DNA from: Enterococcus mediterraneensis
Lineage (GTDB): Bacteria; Bacillota; Bacilli; Lactobacillales; Enterococcaceae
Length of the DNA stretch: 64,000 nucleotides
NCBI RefSeq assembly: GCF_900604485.1
Contig: NZ_UWOP01000001.1
Location: forward strand, 67,001-131,000
Direction: 5' to 3'
Shown in pieces: positions 47,514-57,349 of the stretch. The translations under genes and the position numbers were made by a program. The first letter of the stretch is position 1. The number at the start of each line of letters is the position of its first letter. Under the pieces are notes generated by a model. It worked only from the letters and a program-made list of their open reading frames with translations, made no database searches and was not told where the DNA came from.

Positions 47514-47541
47514 TTAATACTTTCATTGTAAAGGATTGCAA
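47514..47541 (-). promoter_or_regulatory. Candidate tkt promoter
   Basis: Minus-strand TTGCAA (47536-47541) and TATTAA (47514-47519) with a 16-base spacer, about 36 bases before the start. A weak A/T-rich hairpin (about 47543-47566) just upstream may end the preceding gene. Confidence 0.5.
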
Positions 47542-47563
47542 GAAAAAAAGCAATCGCCTTTTT

Positions 47564-47803
47564 TTAACGATCATGAAGTCCGTTTTCTTTTTGGATTTTT
47601 TTCAATTTTTCCGGTGTAACATCATTTCCTTCAGGATCGACGACTTTCATCCCTTCGATATGGTGCCGCATTCCAGAACGGAAGGCTTCAAGATATTCTT
47701 GTCGTAAAAGGATCTGTTCTTTCTCCTCTTCCGCCGTCAAGCTTGCTTCTTTTTTCTTTTTCGCCAATTGATTGATACGTTCAAGTTTTTCTTTTGAAAG
47801 CAC
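47564..47803 (-). CDS. DUF896 (YnzC-like) small protein
   Basis: A 79-residue, highly charged helical protein. It matches the YnzC/DUF896 family in [28 protein letters not shown] (in parts), RQEYLEAFR and the C-terminal [12 protein letters not shown]. Function is unknown; in B. subtilis ynzC lies in the yneA SOS operon. Here it is divergent from lexA, but its own upstream region shows no LexA box near its start. The GTG at 47803 has GAGGGTGA upstream. Confidence 0.85.
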   Translation of the reverse strand: MLSKEKLERINQLAKKKKEASLTAEEEKEQILLRQEYLEAFRSGMRHHIEGMKVVDPEGNDVTPEKLKKIQKENGLHDR

Positions 47804-48006
47804 GAAATTTTCACCCTCTTCTTAGGCTTACCCTATCACTGGCTTGCCTTTTTTTGTTTTGATAACGTCCAATACGCTATTTGTCCTGATTATACAACAT
47901 TTAGCCTTTAAAAAACATAGCTAATAGCTTCCTTCATTTATCAGATATTTCAATTGATCATTTAGCTATAATTAGTAGAAAAAGCCTACGCAGCCGCCAA
48001 CAAAAG

Positions 48007-48020
48007 CGAACGTTTGTTTG
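48007..48020 (+). promoter_or_regulatory. LexA box of lexA
   Basis: CGAACGTTTGTTTG matches the Gram-positive box CGAACNNNNGTTCG with one mismatch in the right half. It overlaps the -35 of the lexA promoter, fitting autorepression. Confidence 0.8.
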
Positions 48021-48046
48021 ATTTATCCATTTTCCTATGGTAAACT
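48018..48046 (+). promoter_or_regulatory. lexA promoter
   Basis: TTGATT (48018-48023), a 17-base spacer and TAAACT (48041-48046), 30 bases before the start codon. Confidence 0.7.
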
Positions 48047-48076
48047 GAAATAAGAAAATGAAAGAAGGTGCATGAC

Positions 48077-48697
48077 GTGGCAAAACGTACAGAAAATCGT
48101 CAAATCGAAGTCTTAAAATTCATCCATGCCCGTGTTGCAGAAAAAGGATATCCTCCTACTGTCCGTGAGATCGGTGAAGCAGTCAATCTGTCTTCTACCT
48201 CTACGGTACACGGCCATTTATCTCGACTAGAAAAAAAAGGATTGATCCAACGCGACCCGACAAAACCCCGCGCCATCGAATTAACGGCATTAGGGTTGGA
48301 GAAAATCGGTGTGCAATCAGAAACGATCCCAGTTTTAGGTGTGGTCACAGCCGGTGAACCGATCTTAGCAGTCGAAGAAGCCTCCGACTTTTTCCCATTA
48401 CCGCCCAATTTAGCGAATGATTCAGGCAGCTTGTTCATGCTGACGATCCGCGGTGAAAGTATGATCAACAGCGGGATACTTGATGGTGACCAAGTCATCG
48501 TCCGCAAACAATCAAGTGCAAACAACGGGGATATCGTCATCGCTATGACAGATGAGAACGAAGCCACGTGCAAGCGATTCTTTAAAGAAAAAAACCATAT
48601 CCGCCTACAACCGGAAAATGATTTCATGGATCCAATCATTTTACCGAACGTAACGATCTTAGGATTAGTCGTAGGATTGTATCGAGATCTTTTATGA
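48077..48697 (+). CDS. lexA: SOS repressor LexA
   Basis: Represses DNA-damage genes; RecA filaments trigger its self-cleavage. The 206-residue protein has an N-terminal winged helix ([25 protein letters not shown], in two blocks), the Ala-Gly cleavage site in VVTAGEP near residue 91, catalytic Ser in [14 protein letters not shown] near 128, and Lys in [11 protein letters not shown] region. The GTG at 48077 is chosen: AAGGTG lies 6 bases upstream, and the in-frame GTG at 48068 is part of that ribosome site. An out-of-frame ATG at 48072 should not mislead. Confidence 0.96.
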   Translation: MAKRTENRQIEVLKFIHARVAEKGYPPTVREIGEAVNLSSTSTVHGHLSRLEKKGLIQRDPTKPRAIELTALGLEKIGVQSETIPVLGVVTAGEPILAVEEASDFFPLPPNLANDSGSLFMLTIRGESMINSGILDGDQVIVRKQSSANNGDIVIAMTDENEATCKRFFKEKNHIRLQPENDFMDPIILPNVTILGLVVGLYRDLL

Positions 48698-48704
48698 TCC
48701 TGTT

Positions 48705-48743
48705 AGAAATCTTCAAAAATAATTTGAGGATTTCTATTTTTTT
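48705..48743 (+). terminator. lexA terminator
   Basis: Stem AGAAATC/GATTTCT, extended by TCAAA/TTTGA, followed by seven T residues (48737-48743). It isolates lexA from the downstream SOS-type gene. Confidence 0.8.
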
Positions 48744-48744
48744 C

Positions 48745-48794
48745 TTTACAAAGCGAACATATATTCGTATAATAAGAATACAAACATTTGTTCG
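48745..48794 (+). promoter_or_regulatory. Promoter with two LexA boxes
   Basis: TTTACA (48745-48750) and TATAAT (48768-48773) are 17 bases apart. A LexA box CGAACATATATTCG (48754-48767, one mismatch) fills the spacer. A second, CAAACATTTGTTCG (48781-48794, one mismatch in the outer half), lies on the expected transcription start. Such double occupancy predicts tight SOS repression of the gene at 48818. Confidence 0.88.
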
Positions 48795-48817
48795 TATTAC
48801 ATAATGAGGTGAAGGAA

Positions 48818-49033
48818 ATGAAAGGTATTCGAAATATTGCTCTGATCGTTTTAGGTTTGTTGATCGGCTTTTCCCTAAAAAGTTTTGGGATCGAAATGAC
48901 GTTGCTGGTTTTTGCCCCTTTGTTCTTGCTGTGGTTTACTTTCTGGGATGATAAGAAGTTCCGTCAATCTGAACGTCGCCGTCATTATCCGTATTCTGCA
49001 TCTTCCGGTTCAAAAACATATCATTATGAATAA
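48818..49033 (+). CDS. LexA-controlled small membrane protein, unknown
   Basis: A 71-residue protein: two hydrophobic segments (about 5-20 and 24-42) and a charged, aromatic C-terminus (WDDKKFRQSERRRHYPYSASS). Its promoter contains two LexA boxes, so SOS induction is strongly indicated. B. subtilis YneA, also SOS-controlled near lexA, is a division inhibitor but has a LysM domain and different sequence; this is not a homologue by eye. A role in damage-induced division arrest is possible but unproven. The ATG at 48818 has GAGGTGAAGGAA; an upstream in-frame ATG overlaps the second LexA box and lacks a site. Confidence 0.8.
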   Translation: MKGIRNIALIVLGLLIGFSLKSFGIEMTLLVFAPLFLLWFTFWDDKKFRQSERRRHYPYSASSGSKTYHYE

Positions 49034-49070
49034 TTTCTTTTGATTGATTGGGAAAGCCCCCTATTATACA

Positions 49071-49117
49071 AAAAAAGCCGAGAAACTCATTTTTCGATGA
49101 GTCCTCGGCTTTTTTTT
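49071..49117. terminator. Bidirectional terminator between the SOS gene and apt
   Basis: Stem AAAAAAAGCCGAG/CTCGGCTTTTTTT with an inner ACTCAT/ATGAGT hairpin. Its right end includes the first bases of the apt stop codon. Confidence 0.93.
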
Positions 49118-49628
49118 AGTATTCCATTAATGTCAATGTATCGTATCCTGCGATTTTATCTCGTCCGTGCAGATCCATCAATTCGATCAGAAACGCACAG
49201 CCGACTACGATACCGCCTAATTTTTCAACAAGGTCGATCGTCGCTTTCAATGTACCGCCAGTAGCTAATAAATCGTCACAAATCAAGACCCGTTGTCCTG
49301 GTTGGATCGCGTCTTCATGCAATGTCAATGTATCAGTACCGTATTCAAGATCGTAAGTCACTTCGATGGTTTTGCGAGGCAATTTGCCTTTTTTGCGGAC
49401 TGGTGCAAAACCGACACCTAATTCATACGCTACCGGACAACCTACGATAAATCCACGTGCTTCTGGTCCTACTACCATGTCGATCCGTTTTTCTTTTGCG
49501 TAATCAACGATTTGTTTTGTCGCTTCCCGATATGCTTCACCGTTTGCCATCAAAGGCGAGATATCTCTGAAAATGATTCCCTCAGACGGATAATCCGGGA
49601 TACTTGCAATATAGTCTTTTAAATCCAT
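49116..49628 (-). CDS. apt: Adenine phosphoribosyltransferase
   Basis: Salvages adenine to AMP using PRPP. The 170-residue protein has the PRPP loop [16 protein letters not shown] near residue 120, plus [18 protein letters not shown] and [17 protein letters not shown] typical of Apt. The ATG at 49628 follows immediately after the recJ stop, so both are on one transcript, a conserved recJ-apt arrangement. Confidence 0.96.
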   Translation of the reverse strand: MDLKDYIASIPDYPSEGIIFRDISPLMANGEAYREATKQIVDYAKEKRIDMVVGPEARGFIVGCPVAYELGVGFAPVRKKGKLPRKTIEVTYDLEYGTDTLTLHEDAIQPGQRVLICDDLLATGGTLKATIDLVEKLGGIVVGCAFLIELMDLHGRDKIAGYDTLTLMEY

Positions 49629-51941
49629 TTATATTCCCTCCTGCATTGTTAACCAAGTTTTGATGGTTGACACATCACTTAGTAATAGAAATTCTTCTGT
49701 TCGTATTTTTTTCAACCTGTTTTGATAAGTCGAACTTTCTGATAGTTCTTTTTTCATTGGATTCAACGTTTTTTTCAAAACACCGTCGTTTATTGTAACA
49801 AATTCTAATTCAAAAAACACCTGAATCATGAAAATTAATAACTTTTCTGGAATCTTTAAAAATTTTGCCACCATAGGCAGTTTATAGCGGACGTCTACTT
49901 TTTCTTGTGTATTAACAAATTTAAAGAGCCGCGCATATTGTTCCCGTGTTCCGATGCCGTCAAGATACGCGTCATCTTGAGCCAGACAAATCAGATAGAT
50001 CCGCATGATTTCGCTTTGCTGCACGATCGATTTGACTACTTCAGCATCGACCGGGCAATCCGCGATCACCAACTGCTGATAGGTATTACCATCCGTCTGC
50101 AATTGGAACTCAGCCAAATCTTTGAAATAGCAAATATCTCCTTGCAAATGTTTGAAAAGTTCGTCAGGGAATTTCTTGCCAAAACTGACGATCAGTGTAT
50201 TCCCCGAAGTCGCTAATTGCGAATAGGATTTTTTTGCTCGATAATCAAAAATCTGCAAGTCTTTGATCCGAAAATCTTCTAATGTCAGTTGCGGTTTTTT
50301 ATTACCGTTCCATTGATTTACGCTCAACTGTCCTACCACATCAAATACTTCTTGAAATTCTTGGACCTGAGAACCAAAACCAAATCCGATCACATCTAGT
50401 GATGGTTGATCAGGAACTGTTAGTGCCATTTTCAAATGATCATTAGCCGCTCCGATCGTTCTTTTTTCCGGTGCTCGAACGTCAGAAAACATAAAGCGGG
50501 GAATCGGATTATCTGTTCCAAAAGGCGCTAGTATATTCAAAGATTCAATGAACGGGATCGTCACATCTGATAATTTCAATTCTTCATCGATGATCAGCTC
50601 GCTGCCTTGAGACAAATCAATATCATTTTCGCGAATATAGCGATTGATCCTTTCTTGCAGTTCAGGAAGATTATCTGCTTGCAATGTCAAACCGACTGCC
50701 GCATGATGTCCGCCAAAATTGATAAACAAATCCCGCATGCCGTCAAGCATCCCAAACAAATCAAGTGCATCAATACTTCTTCCTGATCCTTTGGCGTTGC
50801 CGTCTTCCTTCATAGTCAGTACGATGGTCGGACGTCCGGTTTTTTTCACGATTTTTCCAGCTACGATCCCTAAAACACCTTCGTGCCAACCGGGATGCGC
50901 TAATAGATGTACCTCATTTTTCGGATCGATCAATTGAAAGGCTTCTTCAGTGATCTTCTCCACCAGCCCTTTGCGTTCGTTGTTGATATCATCCAACATC
51001 TTCGCCAGCCGCTTAGCTTCTTCTTCATCAAAAGTTGAAAGTAATTGGACCGCCGGCTGCGGATCGCCTAAACGACCAATGGCATTCAAACGCGGACCGA
51101 CACTAAAACCGATGGTACTCTCTGATACGTCGGCTGCTTTTACACCGCTGACAGTAAGCAATTCCCGCAAACCTAAACGTTCAGAATTTTTTATTGCTTG
51201 CAGACCAAGAGAAACCAACGCACGATTTTCACCGGTCAAGGAAACCATGTCCGCGATCGTCCCGATCGCCGCAAGATCTAAAAATTCCAGCGGCACTTCA
51301 TCCAACAATGCAGTTGCAACTTTAAACGCCACGCCGACTCCCGCTAATTCCTTGAAAGGATAATCTCCTGCTGGATGCTTTGGATGGATGATACTAAACG
51401 CATCAGGCAGTTCACTAGGCAACTCATGGTGATCCGTCACGATTACATCCACTTGCTGCGAATTGGCATAAGCGATAGCTTCATGACCAGCAACACCATT
51501 GTCGACAGTGATGATCAATTGAACTCCGGCATCGATCTGCTCTTGATAGACTCTGAGATTTGGTCCGTATCCGTCAGTGAACCGATTAGGCAGATAATAA
51601 GCAACATTGGCTCCTAACAGCTCCAATGCCTCTTTCATGATGGTGACACTGGTGATTCCGTCCGCGTCATAGTCTCCGTAAACCAAGATCCTCTCATCAT
51701 TGACGATAGCTTCCTGGATTCTTTCCACTGACTTTTCCATGTCGTAAAGCAAAAAAGGGTCGTGAAGGTCTTGCAGCGAAGGATGTAAAAACCGTTCTAA
51801 ATCTTCCGATGTACGAACACCACGCTGCCAGAGCATCTTGCCCACCATTTGATCGATCTTTCGATCTGATAATTCTTGTTTAAACGCTGTCGAAACTTCT
51901 TGCTCAACAGGCAATTTCCATTGATAGTTCGAGTTTCTCAC
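49629..51941 (-). CDS. recJ: Single-strand DNA exonuclease RecJ
   Basis: 5'-3' ssDNA exonuclease for recombination and mismatch repair. The 770-residue protein has DHH phosphoesterase motifs VYGDYDADGITS (near 85), VTDHHELP (near 162) and DHHA1 region FGGHHAAVGLTL (near 410). The C-terminal 200 residues form the Gram-positive-specific extension. The start is GTG at 51941, with GGGAGTGAT upstream. The promoter has an extended -10 (TGCTATACT, 51963-51971). Confidence 0.96.
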   Translation of the reverse strand: MRNSNYQWKLPVEQEVSTAFKQELSDRKIDQMVGKMLWQRGVRTSEDLERFLHPSLQDLHDPFLLYDMEKSVERIQEAIVNDERILVYGDYDADGITSVTIMKEALELLGANVAYYLPNRFTDGYGPNLRVYQEQIDAGVQLIITVDNGVAGHEAIAYANSQQVDVIVTDHHELPSELPDAFSIIHPKHPAGDYPFKELAGVGVAFKVATALLDEVPLEFLDLAAIGTIADMVSLTGENRALVSLGLQAIKNSERLGLRELLTVSGVKAADVSESTIGFSVGPRLNAIGRLGDPQPAVQLLSTFDEEEAKRLAKMLDDINNERKGLVEKITEEAFQLIDPKNEVHLLAHPGWHEGVLGIVAGKIVKKTGRPTIVLTMKEDGNAKGSGRSIDALDLFGMLDGMRDLFINFGGHHAAVGLTLQADNLPELQERINRYIRENDIDLSQGSELIIDEELKLSDVTIPFIESLNILAPFGTDNPIPRFMFSDVRAPEKRTIGAANDHLKMALTVPDQPSLDVIGFGFGSQVQEFQEVFDVVGQLSVNQWNGNKKPQLTLEDFRIKDLQIFDYRAKKSYSQLATSGNTLIVSFGKKFPDELFKHLQGDICYFKDLAEFQLQTDGNTYQQLVIADCPVDAEVVKSIVQQSEIMRIYLICLAQDDAYLDGIGTREQYARLFKFVNTQEKVDVRYKLPMVAKFLKIPEKLLIFMIQVFFELEFVTINDGVLKKTLNPMKKELSESSTYQNRLKKIRTEEFLLLSDVSTIKTWLTMQEGI

Positions 51942-51962
51942 GTAATCACTCCCAACTGTATA

Positions 51963-51971
51963 AGTATAGCA
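51963..51971 (-). promoter_or_regulatory. recJ-apt extended -10 promoter
   Basis: Minus-strand TGCTATACT fits TGnTATAAT with one change; -35 is poor (TTCCAA at 18 bases). Confidence 0.55.
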
Positions 51972-52031
51972 AAACCCTATTGAAATTGGAAGAAACTACC
52001 AACGTTTCATTTTTCTAATGTCACTTAAAAC

Positions 52032-52115
52032 AAAAAAATCCGAACAAAAAGCGCTCTTTGCTGTATCTTGCAATCAACTTCTGCAAAATCGCTCAATCAC
52101 TTTTTCTGTTCGGAT
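52032..52115 (-). terminator. Long-arm terminator after the lapA-like gene
   Basis: Minus-strand ATCCGAACA..AAAAA (to 52115) pairs with TTTTTGTTCGGAT (about 52038-52050), followed by seven T residues. The 50-base interior itself can pair AGCG..TTGC with GCAA..CGCT. The size is unusual for a plain terminator. Confidence 0.75.
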
Positions 52116-52148
52116 ACTGCATTTCCCCTGAAAAAGACACCTCAGCAT

Positions 52149-52520
52149 TCATTCAATTGAAGTATCATCTTTTGTCAGCACATCATTATTTTCTTCAGTG
52201 GTACTGGCTTGTTGGTTTTGCCAAAGCCGTTTCTCTTTTTCCAATTCTTCTTGGACTTTTTGTTGAAAATTTTCTTGCAGATTTTGGCGTTCTTTTTTTA
52301 GTTCCTTGATCGTTTTTTTCTGCTGATATAACTGGCTTGTCGATGTCAGCAGGATAATGGCAGCTCCTAAGATGGCTGAACCGATGATCACTAAAATCAG
52401 CGGCGCTTTAACCTCGCCAAAACCGAAGTTGATGGTCACCGCCATTGTATTGAGAACCGCAAAAAGAACCACGATCAGTACCAGCAAAAATCCTAGAATT
52501 GCCCGCCACTGGTTCTTCAT
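52149..52520 (-). CDS. LapA-domain membrane protein
   Basis: A 123-residue protein with two membrane helices (about 7-27 and 41-62) and a highly charged coiled coil (65-103), the layout of the LapA/DUF1049 family. In E. coli LapA takes part in lipopolysaccharide control, which cannot apply in a Gram-positive; its role here is unknown. The ATG at 52520 lies 10 bases after the SDR gene and has only a weak ribosome site (AGTGAG). Confidence 0.85.
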   Translation of the reverse strand: MKNQWRAILGFLLVLIVVLFAVLNTMAVTINFGFGEVKAPLILVIIGSAILGAAIILLTSTSQLYQQKKTIKELKKERQNLQENFQQKVQEELEKEKRLWQNQQASTTEENNDVLTKDDTSIE

Positions 52521-52530
52521 TTCGCCACAC

Positions 52531-53319
52531 TCACTTTCTATTGAACAATCCGCCGGCTAAAAAATCACCGATATGCGGAAACAACGTATAAAAGCGGGAT
52601 GCCGCTTCCATTACTCGTGGACGATTGATCTCACGTCTTGGATGTTCCATGCTTCGAACGATAGTCGTTGCTAATTTCTGAGGTTCTAAAACAAACATCC
52701 CCACACTGGCTAAGTAATCACCGGAAGGATCAGCTTTATCAAAAAACGAGGTGCTGATGGGACCGGGATTGACAGTCGTCACATGGATACCCGCCGGCTT
52801 CAATTCCAAACGCAATGCATTTGAAAAGCCTAAGACCGCAAATTTCGTCGCTGAGTAGACGGTTGATTTTGGCGTCGCCATTTTTCCGGCCATCGAAGCG
52901 ACATTGATAATATGACCTCGTTTTTGTTTCAACATCTCGATCACGATTCGCTGCGTCAAAACCATCATTCCCAAAACATTGACTTCGAACATTTCGCGAG
53001 CGCGTTTCAAATCAAACTCTGCAAAATTATCAAAAATGCCAAACCCGGCATTATTGACTAAGACATCTACCCGTCCGATTTCTGTGTAGACTTTTTCTAA
53101 AAGCTCGTCAACACTGTCAGGATCGCTGATATCTAATGGAAAAGCATATGCCGGTTTATTACTTAGTTGGCTGCATGTTTCTTTTACTTCTTCGATCCGA
53201 TCACTTCTTCTGGCACAAGTGATCACGATCGCACCTTTTTTGGCGGCTTCGTAACAAATCTGTTCACCCAGACCGCCTGATCCGCCAGTTACTAAAACAA
53301 CTTTGTCCGTTAAATTCAC
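52531..53319 (-). CDS. Short-chain dehydrogenase/reductase
   Basis: A 262-residue classical SDR with cofactor loop TGGSGGLG near residue 11, NNAG near 88, catalytic Ser in NVASMAG, and YSATK (Tyr-x3-Lys) near 155. ARRS after beta-strand 2 suggests NADPH preference. The substrate is unknown. The GTG at 53319 overlaps the rnz stop as GTGA. It matches the rnz-SDR pair (rnz-yqjQ type) seen in Firmicutes. Confidence 0.9.
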   Translation of the reverse strand: MNLTDKVVLVTGGSGGLGEQICYEAAKKGAIVITCARRSDRIEEVKETCSQLSNKPAYAFPLDISDPDSVDELLEKVYTEIGRVDVLVNNAGFGIFDNFAEFDLKRAREMFEVNVLGMMVLTQRIVIEMLKQKRGHIINVASMAGKMATPKSTVYSATKFAVLGFSNALRLELKPAGIHVTTVNPGPISTSFFDKADPSGDYLASVGMFVLEPQKLATTIVRSMEHPRREINRPRVMEAASRFYTLFPHIGDFLAGGLFNRK

Positions 53320-54260
53320 TCTTTTTCCCCTCTTTCATTAAAAGGAATCTCGATCACATCAAAATCTTTGACGATTTTTGTATTAGGAAAGATCTCTTTG
53401 GCTTCTGTTTCCAGACCTACCGCATCTTTTCCTAGATATCGCGCGCTGATATGGGTCAAAAGCAGTTGTTTGACACCTGCCCTTTTAGCGACATCTGCGG
53501 CTTGATGGGTGGTGGAATGGAAATAAGCTTTCGCCATCTGCGCTTCATTCTTATTAAAGGTACTTTCATGGACTAAAGCATCTGCTCCTCTCGCAAGTTC
53601 AATCGCGCTTTGCGTCCTGCGAGTATCGCCTAAGATCGTAACGATCCGTCCTTTTTTAGCAGCACCGACAAAATCTTTTCCGCTTAATTGGCGACCGTCA
53701 GCTAGAGTAACCGTCTCACCTTTTTTCAAACGTCCATAAATCGGTCCGGGAGCAACCCCTAATTTTTGCAGCTCGGCTACTTGCAGTTCGCCTTCATGAT
53801 CCGCTTCGACTACGCGATAACCATAACTGGTGATCCCATGATCCAGTTTTTGACAATAGACCTGAAACTGCTGGTCCTTAAAGATAAGTCCTTCATTTTC
53901 GATCTCAAAAAACTTTATATTATAGCTCAATCTCGTCTGAGAAGTATTTAGCGCTGTTTGAATAAAATTCTTGATTCCTTTTGGTCCGTAGATCTCTAAT
54001 GTTTCATTGCCGCCTTGAAACGAACGGCTGCTGATCAAGCCCGGCAACCCAAAAATATGATCACCATGCAAATGGGTGATAAAAATCTTCTCGATTTTCC
54101 GTGGGCGGATATTGGTACGCAAGATCTGCATTTGCGTGCCTTCGCCGCAATCAAATAGCCAAACGGCATTTCGTTCATCTAAAAGTTTAAAGGCGATACC
54201 GCTGACATTTCGATGTTTTGCCGGAACGCCAGCACCTGTTCCTAAAAATTCTAATTCCAT
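53316..54260 (-). CDS. rnz: Ribonuclease Z
   Basis: Zinc endonuclease that matures tRNA 3' ends. The 314-residue metallo-beta-lactamase-fold protein has the [13 protein letters not shown] zinc motif near residue 63, the PxKxxHG-type exosite region with [11 protein letters not shown] near 138, and the HEST motif (LVHESTF near 210) specific to long-known RNase Z. Starts [11 protein letters not shown] at the ATG at 54260, after AGAGAGATGG. First gene of rnz-SDR-lapA. Confidence 0.96.
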   Translation of the reverse strand: MELEFLGTGAGVPAKHRNVSGIAFKLLDERNAVWLFDCGEGTQMQILRTNIRPRKIEKIFITHLHGDHIFGLPGLISSRSFQGGNETLEIYGPKGIKNFIQTALNTSQTRLSYNIKFFEIENEGLIFKDQQFQVYCQKLDHGITSYGYRVVEADHEGELQVAELQKLGVAPGPIYGRLKKGETVTLADGRQLSGKDFVGAAKKGRIVTILGDTRRTQSAIELARGADALVHESTFNKNEAQMAKAYFHSTTHQAADVAKRAGVKQLLLTHISARYLGKDAVGLETEAKEIFPNTKIVKDFDVIEIPFNERGEKE

Positions 54261-54327
54261 TATTTTCCATCTCTCTACTTAGTCATCTTGATGAAAAGAA
54301 TCATCACTATTGACCAGTATACCATTT

Positions 54328-54930
54328 TTATTCATCGTTTTCTTGCTTTTTCTCAGGGCCGACTTCTGGTGCAGACGTGTTTTGCTCATGTTCAGCGTCC
54401 CAATCTTTTTGGGCGTTTTCTTGAGTCTTTTTCTCTACTTCTTGTGCTTTCTTCACTTCTTCTTCTACTTCATCTAGGTCAAGACGAGTCACACCGCCGC
54501 CTAATTCATTGATGATCACTTGATTGATAGGACGATTGTCTTCTTCATCGGCGATCAGGATCAATCCGGTTTGCCCTTCACCGATTTGAGTGATCAGATA
54601 TTCAAAAACATTTTGCGCATCTTTGATTTCTTTCGCATCTTGCGTAGCGCCGATCATACTGCCGCCAAACCATCCCAAAAGGATTCCCAGCGGTCCGCCT
54701 AATATACCTACAAGCATCCCGATCAGTCCGCCTCTGGAAGTTTTATTGCTGCCGGTAAAATCTAGAAAATCATCGATCTTGAAGTTATGATCACCATCAG
54801 CCGAGTGTGTGACTACCGCCATCTGTTCCCCTTTGATTTCCCCTCGCATAGCTATTTTTTTGATCTCAGAAAAAGCTTGATATGCTTGAGATTCTACCTC
54901 GAAATTCATTACGATTACTCGTTTTGTCAT
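54328..54930 (-). CDS. DUF1269-family protein
   Basis: A 200-residue protein with a central glycine-rich hydrophobic hairpin (RGGLIGMLVGILGGPLGILLGWFGGSMIG, about 67-95, read in parts), typical of DUF1269. The C-terminal 50 residues are charged and low complexity (VEEEVKKAQEVEKKTQ...). Function unknown. It might associate with membranes through the glycine hairpin. The ATG at 54930 has AAGGAG. No shared promoter with rnz can be proven; the gap is 67 bases. Confidence 0.85.
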   Translation of the reverse strand: MTKRVIVMNFEVESQAYQAFSEIKKIAMRGEIKGEQMAVVTHSADGDHNFKIDDFLDFTGSNKTSRGGLIGMLVGILGGPLGILLGWFGGSMIGATQDAKEIKDAQNVFEYLITQIGEGQTGLILIADEEDNRPINQVIINELGGGVTRLDLDEVEEEVKKAQEVEKKTQENAQKDWDAEHEQNTSAPEVGPEKKQENDE

Positions 54931-55000
54931 AATATCTTCTCCTTACTGTTTTCTTTCATTTTACCAATAATACGCAAGAATAGAAAAAGAAATCACTTAA

Positions 55001-55040
55001 AAAGACCGCTATTGACGAAAATACGTCAATAGCGGTCTTT
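55001..55040. terminator. obgE terminator, bidirectional
   Basis: Perfect 17-base stem (55001-55017 with 55024-55040, AAAGACCGCTATTGACG) with a 6-base loop. Confidence 0.93.
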
Positions 55041-55083
55041 ATGCTTTCTGCTGAAAATCAAGCAGAAAAAAGCAGTTCATCTG

Positions 55084-56397
55084 TTATTCAACAAATTCAA
55101 ATTCAAAATTACCGATACGAATGATGTCGCCATCTTTCGCACCGCGAGCTCGCAACGCTTCATCTACGCCTAAACCGCGCAGCTGACGTGCAAAACGCAT
55201 CACTGTTTCATCATGATCGAAATTGGTCATTTGGAATAGTTTCTCGATTTTCGCACCAGAAAGTACCCAAGACGCATCAGGTTCGCGAGAAATCTCAAAT
55301 TCCGGCGCATCAGCCGTAAAGCCGTAATGTACCGCATCTTCTTCCATTTCATCTTCGTATAATGGGAATTCAGGAGTGACTTCCAAAAGATCCGCTGTCG
55401 CATTTAATAATGCATCGATCCCTTTGCGTGTTACGCTGGAAATCGGGAAGATCGGCAGATCATCGGCATACTCATCTGTCTTCTCTTTGGCGATCTGCTC
55501 TTTGAATTTTTGCAGGTTTTCTTCTGAATCCGGCATATCCATTTTATTGGCAACAATAATTTGCGGGCGTTCCATCAAGCGCAGGTTATGGGAAGCCAAT
55601 TCTTTATTGATCGCCAGATAATCCTCGTAAGGATCGCGACCTTCGATACCGCTCATATCGATCACATGCAAAATGACCCGTGTGCGTTCGATGTGACGTA
55701 AAAATTGCGTGCCCAGACCGACACCTTGCGAAGCACCTTCGATCAAACCAGGCAGGTCAGCCACTGCATAACTGCGTCCATCTGATGTCGTGACCATTCC
55801 CAGATTAGGAACCAATGTAGTAAAATGGTATGCTCCGATTTTAGGACGAGCAGAAGAAATCACTGATAAAAGTGTAGATTTTCCAACTGATGGGAATCCC
55901 ACTAAACCAACATCTGCCAAAACTTTCAATTCTAATTCGATTTTTCTTTCTTGTCCCGGTTCACCATTTTCGGCCAATTCCGGTGCAGGATTTTTAGGAG
56001 ATGCAAAACGGGTATTTCCGCGACCGCCGCGACCGCCTTTTGCTACTACTAATGTTTGACCATCAGTGATCAAATCTCCTAATAACGCGCCTGTATCTGC
56101 GTCACGAACGGTTGTGCCAGGCGGAACTTTGACAACTGTATCTTCCGCCCCTCGTCCGTGCATCCCCTTACTCATGCCATTTTCACCAGGCTGTGCCTTA
56201 AAATGGCGGTTATAACGAAAATCCATCAGCGTGCGCAGACCTTCATCAACAACTAAAATGACATCGCCGCCTTGTCCGCCGTCACCGCCAGCCGGTCCAC
56301 CGTCCGGCACATATTTTTCTCTTCGAAAAGCAACCATCCCATCGCCGCCTTTACCAGCTTTTACGTCAATGGTTACTTGGTCTAAAAACATGGACAT
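55084..56397 (-). CDS. obgE: Obg-family GTPase
   Basis: Essential GTPase acting in 50S ribosome assembly and stress signalling. The 437-residue protein has the glycine-rich Obg fold (1-158, e.g. [17 protein letters not shown]), the G domain (159-330) with [18 protein letters not shown] and NKMD, and the C-terminal OCT domain (about 360-437). The ATG at 56397 lies 7 bases after AGGAGG; an ATG two codons on is too far. It appears to be transcribed alone. Confidence 0.97.
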   Translation of the reverse strand: MSMFLDQVTIDVKAGKGGDGMVAFRREKYVPDGGPAGGDGGQGGDVILVVDEGLRTLMDFRYNRHFKAQPGENGMSKGMHGRGAEDTVVKVPPGTTVRDADTGALLGDLITDGQTLVVAKGGRGGRGNTRFASPKNPAPELAENGEPGQERKIELELKVLADVGLVGFPSVGKSTLLSVISSARPKIGAYHFTTLVPNLGMVTTSDGRSYAVADLPGLIEGASQGVGLGTQFLRHIERTRVILHVIDMSGIEGRDPYEDYLAINKELASHNLRLMERPQIIVANKMDMPDSEENLQKFKEQIAKEKTDEYADDLPIFPISSVTRKGIDALLNATADLLEVTPEFPLYEDEMEEDAVHYGFTADAPEFEISREPDASWVLSGAKIEKLFQMTNFDHDETVMRFARQLRGLGVDEALRARGAKDGDIIRIGNFEFEFVE

Positions 56398-56680
56398 TTC
56401 TTGCCCTCCTTACTTCAATTCCTATTTGATTATAACGGAAATCATCCGTCATCGTCTACAAACTATCATTTATCTCTACGACTATCTACGACGCTTCAAT
56501 GTAACATAAAATAAAGAAAATGGCTAGTTTATTTACTGAAAAATAAAAAACTGCAAGTTAAGCGTTTTGAGAGCAAACTAGTCTTAAACAGTCATTTTTG
56601 AGGACTAACAGATATCTCTGACTTGACCGTAAGAATAGTGCCTTCTACTACTTATCATGCAGCTTTGTTTTTATTAATAA

Positions 56681-57349
56681 TCAGCCATCGATCCGATAGA
56701 TCCGATGTTCTGTCTCGGATTTAGTGACTACGTAAAAGCCCCGTTCCTCTGACCATTCTACATAAACGATGTCTTTCAAGTTGGTATGGCCTTCTTCTTT
56801 TAATTTTTCCCTCAACCAGCTTTCTTTTAATCCGTGTGTCTGAAGAACTTTTTTCTGGATATTGCCTTGATCCACCAGCAAGATCGTCATTACTTTGTTA
56901 TCTTCTGATTCTTTAAGCACGCTGATTTGTCCAGCATTTTCCAACACGACATGTTTTGCGTTTTCCAGTGAGAAGCACTCTGCTTGTCTGAGCATCTCTC
57001 TTAATTGTTCCATTTCAATGTGGTTCTTAGAGATTTCTTTCAGATTCAAGACACCGTTTTTAACAAGTACCGCAGCCTCGCCTTTGATCCAGCGGTTGAT
57101 TCTTTCATTTTTTTGGACTACTTGTTCGATGATATAAATCATCACTGCCCATAAAGCTAAAGCCAAGAGTAAGTGACCGATGTTTACTTTGTCATCGTAC
57201 AATGATTCTTCTAATATCCCGCCTAATACCAATGTGTAGATCAAATCAAAAGGCGTGATTTCCGATAAAGATTTTTTCCCTATCAAACGAACTACCAATA
57301 ATAATCCCAATAAGCCAACAACCAGTTTAAGTGCGATCATCCCAAACAC
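56681..57349 (-). CDS. DUF421 (YetF-like) membrane protein
   Basis: A 222-residue protein: three membrane helices (about 3-22, 33-51, 56-75) with the family blocks KKSLSEITPFDLIYTLVLGG and IYIIEQVVQKNERINRWIKGE, then a soluble YetF-type domain (SWLREKLKEEGHTNLKDIVYVEW). Function unknown, though YetF relatives are linked to spore or envelope traits. The start is GTG at 57349, about 7 bases after AGGAGGG. The 283-base gap between it and obgE holds no credible gene. Confidence 0.87.
   Translation of the reverse strand: MFGMIALKLVVGLLGLLLVVRLIGKKSLSEITPFDLIYTLVLGGILEESLYDDKVNIGHLLLALALWAVMIYIIEQVVQKNERINRWIKGEAAVLVKNGVLNLKEISKNHIEMEQLREMLRQAECFSLENAKHVVLENAGQISVLKESEDNKVMTILLVDQGNIQKKVLQTHGLKESWLREKLKEEGHTNLKDIVYVEWSEERGFYVVTKSETEHRIYRIDG

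Noticed and set aside
48100-48639. 179-codon minus-strand frame opposite lexA
   Set aside because: Fully antisense to lexA, which has clear motifs and promoter; no ribosome site on the minus strand.
50950-51363. 137-codon plus-strand frame opposite recJ
   Set aside because: Ser-rich translation typical of an antisense shadow; recJ motifs cover the region.
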